This document shows, one piece after another, positions 1-6,343 of a stretch of DNA of 9,350 bases. The stretch spans positions 1-9,350 of the forward strand of contig JAEZEU010000227.1 of assembly GCA_023432885.1 (NCBI GenBank), given 5' to 3'. The notes beneath the pieces were generated by a model, which worked only from the letters and a program-made list of their open reading frames with translations, was not told where the DNA came from and made no database searches. This DNA is from Pseudomonadota bacterium (GTDB lineage: Bacteria; Pseudomonadota; Alphaproteobacteria; Rhizobiales; Xanthobacteraceae). Within the stretch, counting starts at the first letter, position 1, and each line of letters starts with the position of its first letter. A program made the position numbers and the translations under genes.

Positions 1-134
1 AGGTGCCTCGGCAGGTGGAATGCGTTGGCCACGAGCGTCGGAATCACGGCGCTTCCGATGACAATCTCCGACAGCGGTGGAGATCCGTAGCCAAATCGAC
101 AGCAGGCTGGCGATCAGCGCAAGGCCAGGTCATA
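1..134 (-). pseudogene. Remnant of a cation:proton antiporter (runs off left edge)
   Basis: Read on the minus strand, one frame (about 123-73) gives LALIASLLSIWLRISTA, which resembles the first membrane helix of cation:proton antiporters. After a one-base shift, another frame (71 to the edge) gives SEIVIGSAVIPTLVANAF then HLPRH. As I recall the family, the GSAVIPTLVANAF type of motif lies near the end of the roughly 400-residue transport domain, not directly after helix 1. Just upstream, a third frame (YDLAL, then stop at about 116) fits the start of helix 1, so a second frameshift is likely. I infer a gene that lost most of its membrane domain by internal deletion and carries at least one frameshift. 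Any remainder lies outside the window. The family assignment rests on remembered sequence resemblance; a chance reading cannot be excluded. Confidence 0.4.
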
Positions 135-208
135 ACGCAGCAAGTGCCCACACGCCAGTCGCAGGGCGCTCATTTGGCGCCGGCTCGGAACCGGGCACTG
201 CAAGGGGC

Positions 209-229
209 CGCGGATTTTTCGTATCCGCG
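209..229. repeat. Perfect 7-bp inverted repeat upstream of the small membrane protein gene
   Basis: CGCGGAT (209-215) and ATCCGCG (223-229) are exact reverse complements around a 7-base, T-rich loop. The repeat covers the place where the -35 element of the promoter at 239-247 would fall (about 219-224). It could be an operator, or a terminator-like hairpin for transcription entering from the left. No long U tract follows on the plus strand. Confidence 0.4.
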
Positions 230-238
230 CGAGCAACC

Positions 239-247
239 TGCTATAAT
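239..247 (+). promoter_or_regulatory. Extended -10 promoter (TGCTATAAT)
   Basis: TG at 239-240, one base, then a perfect TATAAT at 242-247. This is a full extended -10 element for the housekeeping sigma factor, which can work without a good -35; none is obvious 16-18 bp upstream. Transcription would start near 254, giving a leader of about 30 bases with GAGGAG (272-277) before the ATG at 285. A perfect TATAAT is uncommon in GC-rich alphaproteobacterial DNA, so the match is unlikely to be accidental. Confidence 0.6.
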
Positions 248-284
248 CCATTGAGGTTCGAGGTGGGTCTTGAGGAGACTCGTC

Positions 285-581
285 ATGAAACCACATACGG
301 TCCCCTTCGAAAATCGATGGACGAACGGCACGCATGCTTGGCAATGGCATTGCGAGCTGGTGCGTTTGGGCGTTGCAACCGTCAGGACGATGTACTGCGA
401 GCACGAAACACGTCACGGCGACGAGCCGGCCGTCGTCTTCGATATCCCTTCAGGGTTCGTTCGCGACTGGCTGGCCTTCCAGGACCGGCGTGCTGCGCGT
501 CAGGAACTGCTCTGGCGCGGGAGCGTCATTGGGCTGGGCATCATCGCCGCGTCAGGTCTCGTGCTCAGCGCCCTGAGATAG
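285..581 (+). CDS. Small single-TM protein, unknown function (98 aa)
   Basis: I do not recognise this family. The ATG at 285 is chosen over an in-frame TTG at 270 because GAGGAG sits seven bases before it, and because the extended -10 promoter at 239-247 gives a sensible leader. The first 75 residues are soluble and charged, with Trp/His-rich patches (WQWHCELVRLG at 19-29) and two cysteines (23, 38). One hydrophobic segment at about 78-95 (SVIGLGIIAASGLVLSAL) ends the protein. A tail-anchored or inner-membrane topology with a cytoplasmic N-terminal domain is likely, since Arg/Lys residues (68-78) precede the helix. It converges with the gene at 617-832, leaving 35 bp between stops. Expression signals are good, but no function can be assigned. 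Confidence 0.6.
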   Translation: MKPHTVPFENRWTNGTHAWQWHCELVRLGVATVRTMYCEHETRHGDEPAVVFDIPSGFVRDWLAFQDRRAARQELLWRGSVIGLGIIAASGLVLSALR

Positions 582-593
582 ATGACGCCCGCT

Positions 594-628
594 GATATCG
601 AAATGCTGGAAAATATCTATGCGATATC
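594..628. repeat. Inverted repeat between convergent small genes
   Basis: GATATCG (594-600) and CGATATC (622-628) are perfect reverse complements 21 bases apart. The right arm lies in the last codons of the minus-strand gene ending at 617. Each arm contains the self-complementary GATATC. It may act as a weak two-way terminator, or be chance. Confidence 0.25.
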
Positions 629-832
629 GTGCGCGTTCCGGAGCCGTTCAGCGTAATCATTTCGCTGCTGACGTATCTCCCGCAGATAGTGGTTGATCGC
701 GTCCAGGCTCTCATCGGTCCTTGCTCGCACCTGCTTTCGAGATCGCCGCTGTCCCGTTGCCAATTGCAAGATCAGCCCGCAGACAACGAGCGCGATCCCT
801 CCGAAAAGAAACGACCAGCCGATTGAGGTCAT
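617..832 (-). CDS. Small single-TM protein with charged helical tail (71 aa)
   Basis: Unrecognised. The reading frame stays open up to 1000, but the ATG at 832 is preferred: AGGAAGG lies six bases upstream (839-845), and the extra upstream residues are Arg/Ser-rich with no domain character. Residues 5-26 form one hydrophobic helix (FLFGGIALVVCGLILQLA). A strongly basic stretch follows (QRRSRKQVRAR, 28-38), then an amphipathic, probably coiled-coil tail (DESLDAINHYLREIRQQRNDYAERL). By the positive-inside rule the tail is cytoplasmic. The layout, a short anchor plus a helical tail, is common in small inner-membrane adaptor proteins but gives no specific role. It is convergent with the gene at 285-581 and has no downstream partner. 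Confidence 0.55.
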   Translation of the reverse strand: MTSIGWSFLFGGIALVVCGLILQLATGQRRSRKQVRARTDESLDAINHYLREIRQQRNDYAERLRNAHDIA

Positions 833-1260
833 CGTGACCCTTCCTGTGGTGCGGCTCGAGAATACGATCCACAGCCGGATTTCTCTGCGCAGTTTAGTTG
901 ATTCCCGTGCGAACGAGCGGCGCGATACTTTGCTTCGCCGAAAAGCGATATCTGCCGGCGTGCGATTTAGTATCGAAAATCGGCAACAAGCGCGACGCAA
1001 CCTTATCGGAACGGGTCCTCATTGAGAGGACATTAAGCTGTATCCACCAATCTTCGCTTGAGAGCCCGGTTGTGGCGGCGGCGGAGCATTCGCTCAGTTC
1101 CCGGCGGTCAGTATTCGTTTCAACGGCCGGACATCTTCTGTTTCTGCAATTTGCGCCTGCGATGGCAACAGGAATCGGATTGACGTTGCTCATCTATTCA
1201 AATGGGAAGCTGTTTCGAACAAGGTTGATTTAACTTCTACGCGCTTTCCGGAGCAATGAA
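833..1260. other. Gene-poor intergenic stretch (428 bp)
   Basis: I find no convincing gene here. Long overlapping open frames exist on both strands (about 898-1233 plus, 894-1193 minus), but neither has a good ribosome binding site or a recognisable protein. Base composition is lower in GC than the right half of the window, especially at 1190-1240. The segment must hold the promoters of the flanking divergent genes at 832 and 1261. A TTGACG near 1180 could be a -35 element, but no matching -10 was found at standard spacing. Confidence 0.5.
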
Positions 1261-2370
1261 ATGGCGGTTTCTTTCCTGGAAGAGCTTGATCGAACAATCA
1301 TGACCGGCACGCCGGAAAGTCGCGAGCGCGCGTTGTGGCACGCGACAGATATGCTTATGGTCGGCCGATTTTCAGATGAAGAGATCTGGGTTTTCGGGGA
1401 AATCATTGGAAAGCTGGCGGTGGAAATCGAACTCGCTGCGCGCGCAAAATTGGCCGCGAAGCTTTCTCGCATCGATCATGCACCGGGGAAGATCGTCAAT
1501 GAGCTCGCTTCCGACAATTCGATCGAGGTCGCCGGCCCGATACTCCGATACTCGGAACGAGTCGATGTCCGGACCCTGTTGGGCGCGGCAAGAACCAAGG
1601 GCCAGGAGCACCTGCTTGCGATTTCAAGGCGTCGTTCAATATCCGAGCCCGTGACCGACGTCCTGGTCACACGCGGAAATCAAGAGGTGGTCCGCTGCGT
1701 TGCGACCAATGAAGGGGCACGTTTTTCCGAAACGGGATTCCTGAAGCTCGTCATGCGCTCGGAGAATGATGGCATTCTCGCCGAGAACGTCGGCTTGAGG
1801 CACGACATTCCGCGCCATCTGTTTCAGCAGCTGATTGCCAAGGCCTCGGACGAGACGAGGAAGAAGCTGGAGCGCGAGCGACCTGAGATGATCACCGCGG
1901 TCGACGCGCTCGTCGCCGAGGTCACGGCATCCCTGCATTCAAGGTTTGGACCAGCGTCCCCACGCTACTATGCAGCAAAGAAGGCTGTTTCGTTCAAGCA
2001 CCGGTTGGGCGAATTGCAGGAGAGGAGCATTCTTGAATACGCCGGTGCGCGCAAAATGGAAGAGACCATTGTTGCCCTGACCCTGTTGTGCAGCCTGCCC
2101 TCCGACGTGGTTGAACGGGCATTGTTCGGAAAGAGCCGGGAACTGCTCCTCATTCTCGCAAAGTCCCACGAATTCTCGTGGGAAACGACCGAGACGCTGC
2201 TCTTCCTGGGAGCGCCGCACTTCACGATCTCCAACCACGAACTTGACGATCTCAGGGACCAATTCGAGCGGCTGCATGCAGCGAGCGCAAAGGAAGTGCT
2301 GCTGCACTATCGCAACCGGAGAACCATGGTTACGGCCTCAGCTCCGCGAGAGCTTCCGAAAACCTCGTGA
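1261..2370 (+). CDS. DUF2336 domain-containing protein (369 aa)
   Basis: This is an alpha-helical protein of the DUF2336 family, common in Rhizobiales and without a settled function. The start at 1261 has GGAG seven bases upstream (1250-1253). The recognisable core spans residues about 60-205: ARAKLAAKLSRIDHAP, then IVNELASDNSIEVAGPILRY, HLLAISRRRSISEPVTDVLV, RGNQEVVRCVATNEGARFSE, and LAENVGLRHDIPRHLFQQL. This pattern resembles HEAT-type helical repeats. A second helical module (about 265-320) contains LTLLCSLPSDVVERALFG and a SWETTETLLFL segment. There is no signal peptide or TM helix, so the protein is cytoplasmic. It stands alone on the plus strand and converges with opgH, 94 bp away. A second, divergent DUF2336 protein is encoded at 7569. 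Role unknown; a protein-binding scaffold is a guess from the repeat structure. Confidence 0.88.
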   Translation: MAVSFLEELDRTIMTGTPESRERALWHATDMLMVGRFSDEEIWVFGEIIGKLAVEIELAARAKLAAKLSRIDHAPGKIVNELASDNSIEVAGPILRYSERVDVRTLLGAARTKGQEHLLAISRRRSISEPVTDVLVTRGNQEVVRCVATNEGARFSETGFLKLVMRSENDGILAENVGLRHDIPRHLFQQLIAKASDETRKKLERERPEMITAVDALVAEVTASLHSRFGPASPRYYAAKKAVSFKHRLGELQERSILEYAGARKMEETIVALTLLCSLPSDVVERALFGKSRELLLILAKSHEFSWETTETLLFLGAPHFTISNHELDDLRDQFERLHAASAKEVLLHYRNRRTMVTASAPRELPKTS

Positions 2371-2390
2371 AGCCGCCTACTTGCATCCAC

Positions 2391-2413
2391 CTCAGCGCAG
2401 CGCGTGCGTTGAG
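2391..2413. terminator. Stem-loop between convergent DUF2336 and opgH genes
   Basis: CTCAGCGCA (2391-2399) pairs with TGCGTTGAG (2405-2413) through nine base pairs, one a G-U wobble, closing a five-base loop. It sits in the 94-bp gap between two convergent 3' ends, 20 bases after the DUF2336 stop. No U tract follows on either strand, so a classic intrinsic terminator is doubtful. It may be a Rho-assisted terminator or part of the repeat-like sequence at 2405-2430. Confidence 0.4.
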
Positions 2414-2430
2414 CGAAGCGAAACCGATCG
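2405..2430. repeat. REP-like intergenic sequence with GAGCGAAGCGAAACC core
   Basis: The core GTTGAGCGAAGCGAAACC (2408-2425) resembles a hairpin repeat (GGTTGAGCGAAGCG...) that I remember as widespread between genes in Bradyrhizobium and relatives. It shares the nine bases AGCGAAGCG with the element at 8571-8598, which also lies just after a DUF2336 gene. The usual flanking arms are degenerate here. Its identity as a dispersed repeat is from memory. Confidence 0.4.
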
Positions 2431-2464
2431 GTGTCCGGCGAATGAAGGCGAGGCGAGGACCCTG

Positions 2465-4618
2465 TCACCGCACGCATTCGCGCTGGCCTGCCGGCTCAAC
2501 CCGTAGCCGGAAGATGCGATCGAGAGTTCCCCGATGTGCTATGGCTGCACGTATCTCGGCCTTGTCCAGTCTGGAGGCGGCCTCTTCAAAGCTTGCACAT
2601 TGCTCGATCTTCGCCTGCGCCGTCGCAAGAGCGACGTCGACCAATCCGGGGTTCTTCCTTGCCGGTTCGGATAGATTAGCGAAATGGCAGGCTTTCAGCT
2701 CCGGATTGGTCGATAGCTCATGGAGCGCGCCCCTCAGCGACGTTCTCGGTCCGGCAGCAAGCTGATTGGCACGGACAAGGACGGCCGGCGGTGAACGATC
2801 TTCGGGAGTTGCAAATAGTTCACGTCCTCTCGACGGGGATGCGGTCAGGATCGCGATGGGAATGGAGAGCACCAGACCGAGGATCACAGGCGACATCCAG
2901 AGCAGAAGCGGGATTGACACCGCGTAGGCAATCACCCCGATGGCCGCGCCAAACAAGGTGACAGGGACAAACCGGCGATAGATCTCGCCTCGCGCAATTT
3001 CGCCGCCGCTGCGCCGCTGCACCTGCCAGCCTGCATCCCGTCCGGCGAGAATCTCTGCGACCGCGCAGGATTGAAAAATCATCATCAACGGCGCGATCAG
3101 AGCGGCCAGCACCGCTTCCACGATGATGCCAACAAACACCCGCCATTTTCCACCAAACCGGGCGCGTTCGCTTTGCCGCTTGAGCAGGACCGCGAAAGCG
3201 AGAAATTTTGGCAGAATCAATAATGCCATGGTTCCGGCAAAGACCCATGCTGCAAGGACGGGATCTTGCGCCGGCCAGGTCGGAAACAGCGAATAGCCAT
3301 CGGGAAAATATTCAGGCCGGACGAAATTGGCTTGCACGGAGATGAGCACGCCGAGAACAAGGAAGATCAGCCAGAGCGGCGCAGTGATGTAGGAGCCAAT
3401 GCCGGTCAACAGGTGCAGCCGCGAAACCCAATGAAGGCCGCGGGCCGGCAGCACCGCAAGGTGCTGCAGGTTGCCCTGGCACCACCGGCGATCCCTTGCA
3501 ACGAAGTCCAGTATCGAGGGAGGGACTTCTTCAAAGCTGCCCGCAAGTCCCGGCGCCGTGTAGATGTCCCAGCCTGCCCTGCGCATCAACCCGGCCTCCA
3601 CGAAATCGTGGCTCATGATGTGCCCGCCGAATGGTTTCGGCCCCGGCAGTTCGGGCAAGCCGGCTTCCTGCGCGAATGCCCGCACACGGATGATAGCATT
3701 GTGTCCCCAATAGTTGCCTTCCGAGCCATGCCACCACGCATTGCCGGCCGCAACGAGCGGGCCATAGACGCGCCCGGCGAACTGCTGCAGACGGCTAAAA
3801 AGCGTGCTCGCGTTGACCACCACGGGCTGGGTTTGAATGAGCGCCGACGTTTCGTTTTCTTCCATGGCATTCACCAGCCTGACGATGGTGTCGCCCTCCA
3901 TCAGGCTGTCGGCGTCGAGAACGATCATGTACCGGTAGGATGCACCGAACCTCCTGACCCATTCCGCGATATTCCCGGATTTTCGGGCTGTATTGTCGGA
4001 TCGACGGCGATAATAGAGGTTATGGCCTGCGCAGGCTCGCCGGAGCTCGATGAAAACCACCTCCTCCTTTATCCACACGTCGGGATCGGTGGAGTCGCTC
4101 AGAACGAACCAATCGAACAAATGACCGCGGCCGGTTTCAGCCACGGACTCGAGCATCGCGCGAAGGCGAGCCATGAGCTGGTGCGGATCCTCATTGTAGG
4201 TCGGCAGCAGCATGGCTGTGCGAGCTTCAATATCGGGCAGCGGGCCATCGCTGTGGATCGGCAGACCGCCTTGTCGCCCTCCCCACAAAACGAAAAATCC
4301 CGCGAGCGCCGACATGAAGGAAAAGGAGACCCAGCCAAGCAGAGGCAGGAACAGGATGAGCAGCGTTCCTTCCATCACGGTGACGCCGCCCACCTTGAGC
4401 ACGTCGTACATGACGTAGCCGCCGGCGATCGCCAGCACGGCCGCCCCGAGAAGGACAAAAAGCCTGCGAAACGCCAGGCCTCTCCTTGATCCGACGAGCT
4501 GATGTTGGAGGGTTGCTGGACGATCAAGCCTGCACGGCTGCATCGGAAGCGGATTCTCTCGCGGAAGAAACAGTTGAGCGGGAGCATCGGAGCCCTGCTC
4601 GCCTGGTACCTCCCTCAT
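2465..4618 (-). CDS. opgH: Glucans biosynthesis glucosyltransferase H (OpgH/MdoH), 717 aa
   Basis: This inner-membrane family 2 glycosyltransferase polymerises glucose from UDP-glucose into the beta-1,2 backbone of osmoregulated periplasmic glucans and passes it across the membrane. Visible GT2 signatures, in order: MLLPTYNED (136-144), FVLSDSTD (171-178), VLDADSLM with the DxD-type aspartates at about 235 and 237, MSHDFVEAGL (335-344, catalytic acid region), and RDRRWCQGN (375-383, the (Q/R)xxRW acceptor-site motif). Two or three TM helices precede the catalytic domain (52-73, 83-113). About five follow (404-428, 455-478, 493-517, 552-572, 574-592), ending in a soluble C-terminal tail. The ATG at 4618 overlaps the opgG stop as ATGA, which implies translational coupling; an in-frame ATG at 4627 is possible. 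The E. coli protein is longer (about 847 aa), mainly at the N-terminus. All key motifs are intact. Confidence 0.95.
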   Translation of the reverse strand: MREVPGEQGSDAPAQLFLPRENPLPMQPCRLDRPATLQHQLVGSRRGLAFRRLFVLLGAAVLAIAGGYVMYDVLKVGGVTVMEGTLLILFLPLLGWVSFSFMSALAGFFVLWGGRQGGLPIHSDGPLPDIEARTAMLLPTYNEDPHQLMARLRAMLESVAETGRGHLFDWFVLSDSTDPDVWIKEEVVFIELRRACAGHNLYYRRRSDNTARKSGNIAEWVRRFGASYRYMIVLDADSLMEGDTIVRLVNAMEENETSALIQTQPVVVNASTLFSRLQQFAGRVYGPLVAAGNAWWHGSEGNYWGHNAIIRVRAFAQEAGLPELPGPKPFGGHIMSHDFVEAGLMRRAGWDIYTAPGLAGSFEEVPPSILDFVARDRRWCQGNLQHLAVLPARGLHWVSRLHLLTGIGSYITAPLWLIFLVLGVLISVQANFVRPEYFPDGYSLFPTWPAQDPVLAAWVFAGTMALLILPKFLAFAVLLKRQSERARFGGKWRVFVGIIVEAVLAALIAPLMMIFQSCAVAEILAGRDAGWQVQRRSGGEIARGEIYRRFVPVTLFGAAIGVIAYAVSIPLLLWMSPVILGLVLSIPIAILTASPSRGRELFATPEDRSPPAVLVRANQLAAGPRTSLRGALHELSTNPELKACHFANLSEPARKNPGLVDVALATAQAKIEQCASFEEAASRLDKAEIRAAIAHRGTLDRIFRLRVEPAGQRECVR

Positions 4619-6129
4619 GGCGCCCATCGGTAAAGCCAGACTTCGGACACCGGGGTCTCGTCCTCGACGAGTACCGCTCTGAGCTCGATCGGCGCCCGCT
4701 TCTTCACCGAGCATTGAAAACTTAGGCGCCAGCCTCCGGTCTCCGGATTTGGTTGCGTGACGACATTGCTGATCTCGGAATTGTCCGCAGTGACGACTCC
4801 TTTCAGTTTTTGTGGATCCGCCTCATTCAGCTTGTCGCCGATCAACTCGAGCACGAACAGCCTGCTGTCATCTCCCTTGGCGCCAATTCCAGTTCGTGAG
4901 AATCTGGCCAGCGTGGCGGGCTTTGGCGTACCCGGACCCCAATGGAGCCGGTAGGTGAAATTGTGTTCGCCCTTGGCAGCCAGCGGCTGCTTTGGACGCC
5001 AGAAGGCGGCGATATTGTCGTGCACTTCCTCCTTGGTGGGAATCTCGAAAAGCACGACGGAACCCTCGCCCCAGTCGCCGATCGGTTCAACCCACAGACT
5101 CGGACGGCGCTCAAAGCGGGATTCGAGATCCTGAAACGCGGCAAAACTCCTCTCCCGCTGCATCAGCCCGAACCCTCTCGGATTGAGATCGGCAAACGCG
5201 CTGACCTGCAGGTCGCGCGGATTTTGCAGCGGCCGCCAGAGTTGCTCTCCCTTGCCATTGAACATCGCAAGGCCGTCGGAGTCGTACACAGCAGGGCGGA
5301 AATCGTCCAAATCGTTGCGATCATTCGGCCCGAAGAAAAACATGCTTGTTATCGGAGCCAGACCGGCGTGATCGAGACTGACGCGCGGATAAAAAAAGGC
5401 CTCGACGTCGAACATCGTCGTCTCGCCGGGCCGGACCGTGAAGCGATAGCTGGCGGAAGCGCTCTTGCTGTCCAGCAAAGCGTGGATGACGAGCGAAGTC
5501 GCGCCAGGCGCCGGCTTTTCGATCCAGAATGCCTTGAAAAAAGGAAACTCCTCGCCCTTGGTCTGCCCCGTATCGATTGCAAGGCCGCGGGCGGAAAGAC
5601 CGTAGGTCTGGTTCTTGCCGACCGCGCGGAAGTAACTGGCGCCGAGAAACACGCATACTTCGTCGAGATAGTCCGGCCGGTTGATTTGAGAGTGAACCCT
5701 GAAGCCCGCAAAGCCCAAATCGGCGTCGGGCGAAAGCCCCGGATTTTGGCCGAACGAAAAATCATCGCGACGGTACTTGATCGGCACAGCGCGCCCGTCC
5801 GCGACTTCAAAGATCTCGACCCTGTTCTTGTAGATGAAGCCGCGATGGAAGAACTGGATCTCGAATGGCAGTTCTTCGTCGCGCCACAGCGACCGGACTG
5901 GCGAGAAACGAATCGAGCGATACTGATCGTAGTCCAGATTCTTCAGGGGTTCGGGCAGGTTCTCGTTAGGCGCTTCGAACGGCTTGGCGGCGAGGTCGCG
6001 CGCTCGCTCGCGCACATGGGACGGGGCGAACGCTTCACCGGATGCTGCGACAAATCCACTACGTAGCCAAGCGGCCATCGCAGAAACGGTCAGAGAGGAT
6101 TGAAGCAGTTGGCGACGGTTCAAGCACAT
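4615..6129 (-). CDS. opgG: Periplasmic glucan biosynthesis protein OpgG/OpgD family, 504 aa
   Basis: This is the periplasmic partner of OpgH in osmoregulated glucan synthesis. E. coli OpgG and OpgD have been reported as beta-1,2-glucanases (family GH186), so it probably trims or shapes the glucan chain. The N-terminus has a twin-arginine pattern (NRRQLLQSS, 4-12) and a hydrophobic run ending near EAFA (32-35). It therefore looks Tat-exported, as E. coli OpgD is, although the operon position is that of opgG. Family blocks include NPRGFGLMQRER (316-327), RRPSLWVEP (341-349), GDWGEG (351-356) and HDNIAAFW. Start is uncertain: at ATG 6129 the GGGAG motif touches the start codon (no spacer), whereas the TTG at 6123 would have a six-base spacer; a TTG at 6159 has no ribosome site. 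The stop overlaps the opgH start. Length is normal for the family. Confidence 0.93.
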   Translation of the reverse strand: MCLNRRQLLQSSLTVSAMAAWLRSGFVAASGEAFAPSHVRERARDLAAKPFEAPNENLPEPLKNLDYDQYRSIRFSPVRSLWRDEELPFEIQFFHRGFIYKNRVEIFEVADGRAVPIKYRRDDFSFGQNPGLSPDADLGFAGFRVHSQINRPDYLDEVCVFLGASYFRAVGKNQTYGLSARGLAIDTGQTKGEEFPFFKAFWIEKPAPGATSLVIHALLDSKSASASYRFTVRPGETTMFDVEAFFYPRVSLDHAGLAPITSMFFFGPNDRNDLDDFRPAVYDSDGLAMFNGKGEQLWRPLQNPRDLQVSAFADLNPRGFGLMQRERSFAAFQDLESRFERRPSLWVEPIGDWGEGSVVLFEIPTKEEVHDNIAAFWRPKQPLAAKGEHNFTYRLHWGPGTPKPATLARFSRTGIGAKGDDSRLFVLELIGDKLNEADPQKLKGVVTADNSEISNVVTQPNPETGGWRLSFQCSVKKRAPIELRAVLVEDETPVSEVWLYRWAP

Positions 6130-6157
6130 CTCCCGACGGTTCACAGATGCGTGGGAC

Positions 6158-6182
6158 AACAGCGCCTACGCGGTGGGGTTCC
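6158..6182 (-). promoter_or_regulatory. Possible EcfG (general stress) sigma promoter of opgGH
   Basis: On the minus strand GGAAC (6182-6178) is followed after 16 bases by TGTT (6161-6158). The alphaproteobacterial EcfG consensus is GGAAC-N16/17-CGTT, so this is a match with one substitution at the -10. It would start transcription near 6151, about 22 bases before ATG 6129, making the upstream TTG at 6159 unusable. Short motif; chance matches are possible. Confidence 0.25.
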
Positions 6183-6309
6183 GTACCAGTCTGATGGAGA
6201 GCGCGATCGCTAGTCGGCAGCGTGGTCGCGCGCGATGCTTCAGAAGGCGTTTACCCCGACGGCGGTGCGCAGCAGGTAGCGTCTTCGATATCGGCTGTCA
6301 ACGCGCGCA

Positions 6310-6330
6310 GCCGCGCCCGACAGCCGCGGC
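6310..6330. terminator. Stem-loop just downstream of the lipoprotein gene
   Basis: GCCGCG (6310-6315) and CGCGGC (6325-6330) are perfect complements around a nine-base loop, starting 14 bases after the stop of the minus-strand lipoprotein gene. There is no U tract, so it is at best a weak or Rho-aided terminator. In GC-rich DNA such short stems also arise by chance. Confidence 0.3.
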
Positions 6331-6343
6331 CTGATGAAGAGAT

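Noticed and set aside
285..832. Toxin-antitoxin pair reading of the two small membrane proteins
   Set aside because: Convergent order, lack of an operon, and no known toxin or antitoxin motif argue against it; kept only as an unknown pair.
1179..1200. TTGACG as -35 of a promoter for the first DUF2336 gene
   Set aside because: No -10-like hexamer at 16-18 bp; the AT-rich CTATTCAAAT is too close or poorly matched.
898..1233. 111-aa plus-strand frame with a hydrophobic segment near its end
   Set aside because: No ribosome site before its start, no recognisable family, and an overlapping minus-strand frame of similar length; not enough to call a gene.
2423..2432. ACCGATCGGT palindrome downstream of the first DUF2336 gene
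   Set aside because: Ten-base palindrome with no loop, so it cannot form a terminator hairpin; likely part of the degenerate repeat or chance.
3266..4489. 407-aa open frame on the plus strand
   Set aside because: It lies entirely antisense to opgH, has no domain or signal, and is Arg/His/Gln-rich in the way typical of shadow frames of GC-rich genes.
4942..6066. 374-aa open frame on the plus strand
   Set aside because: Antisense to opgG; OpgG family blocks are clear on the other strand, so this frame is an artefact of GC-biased codon use.
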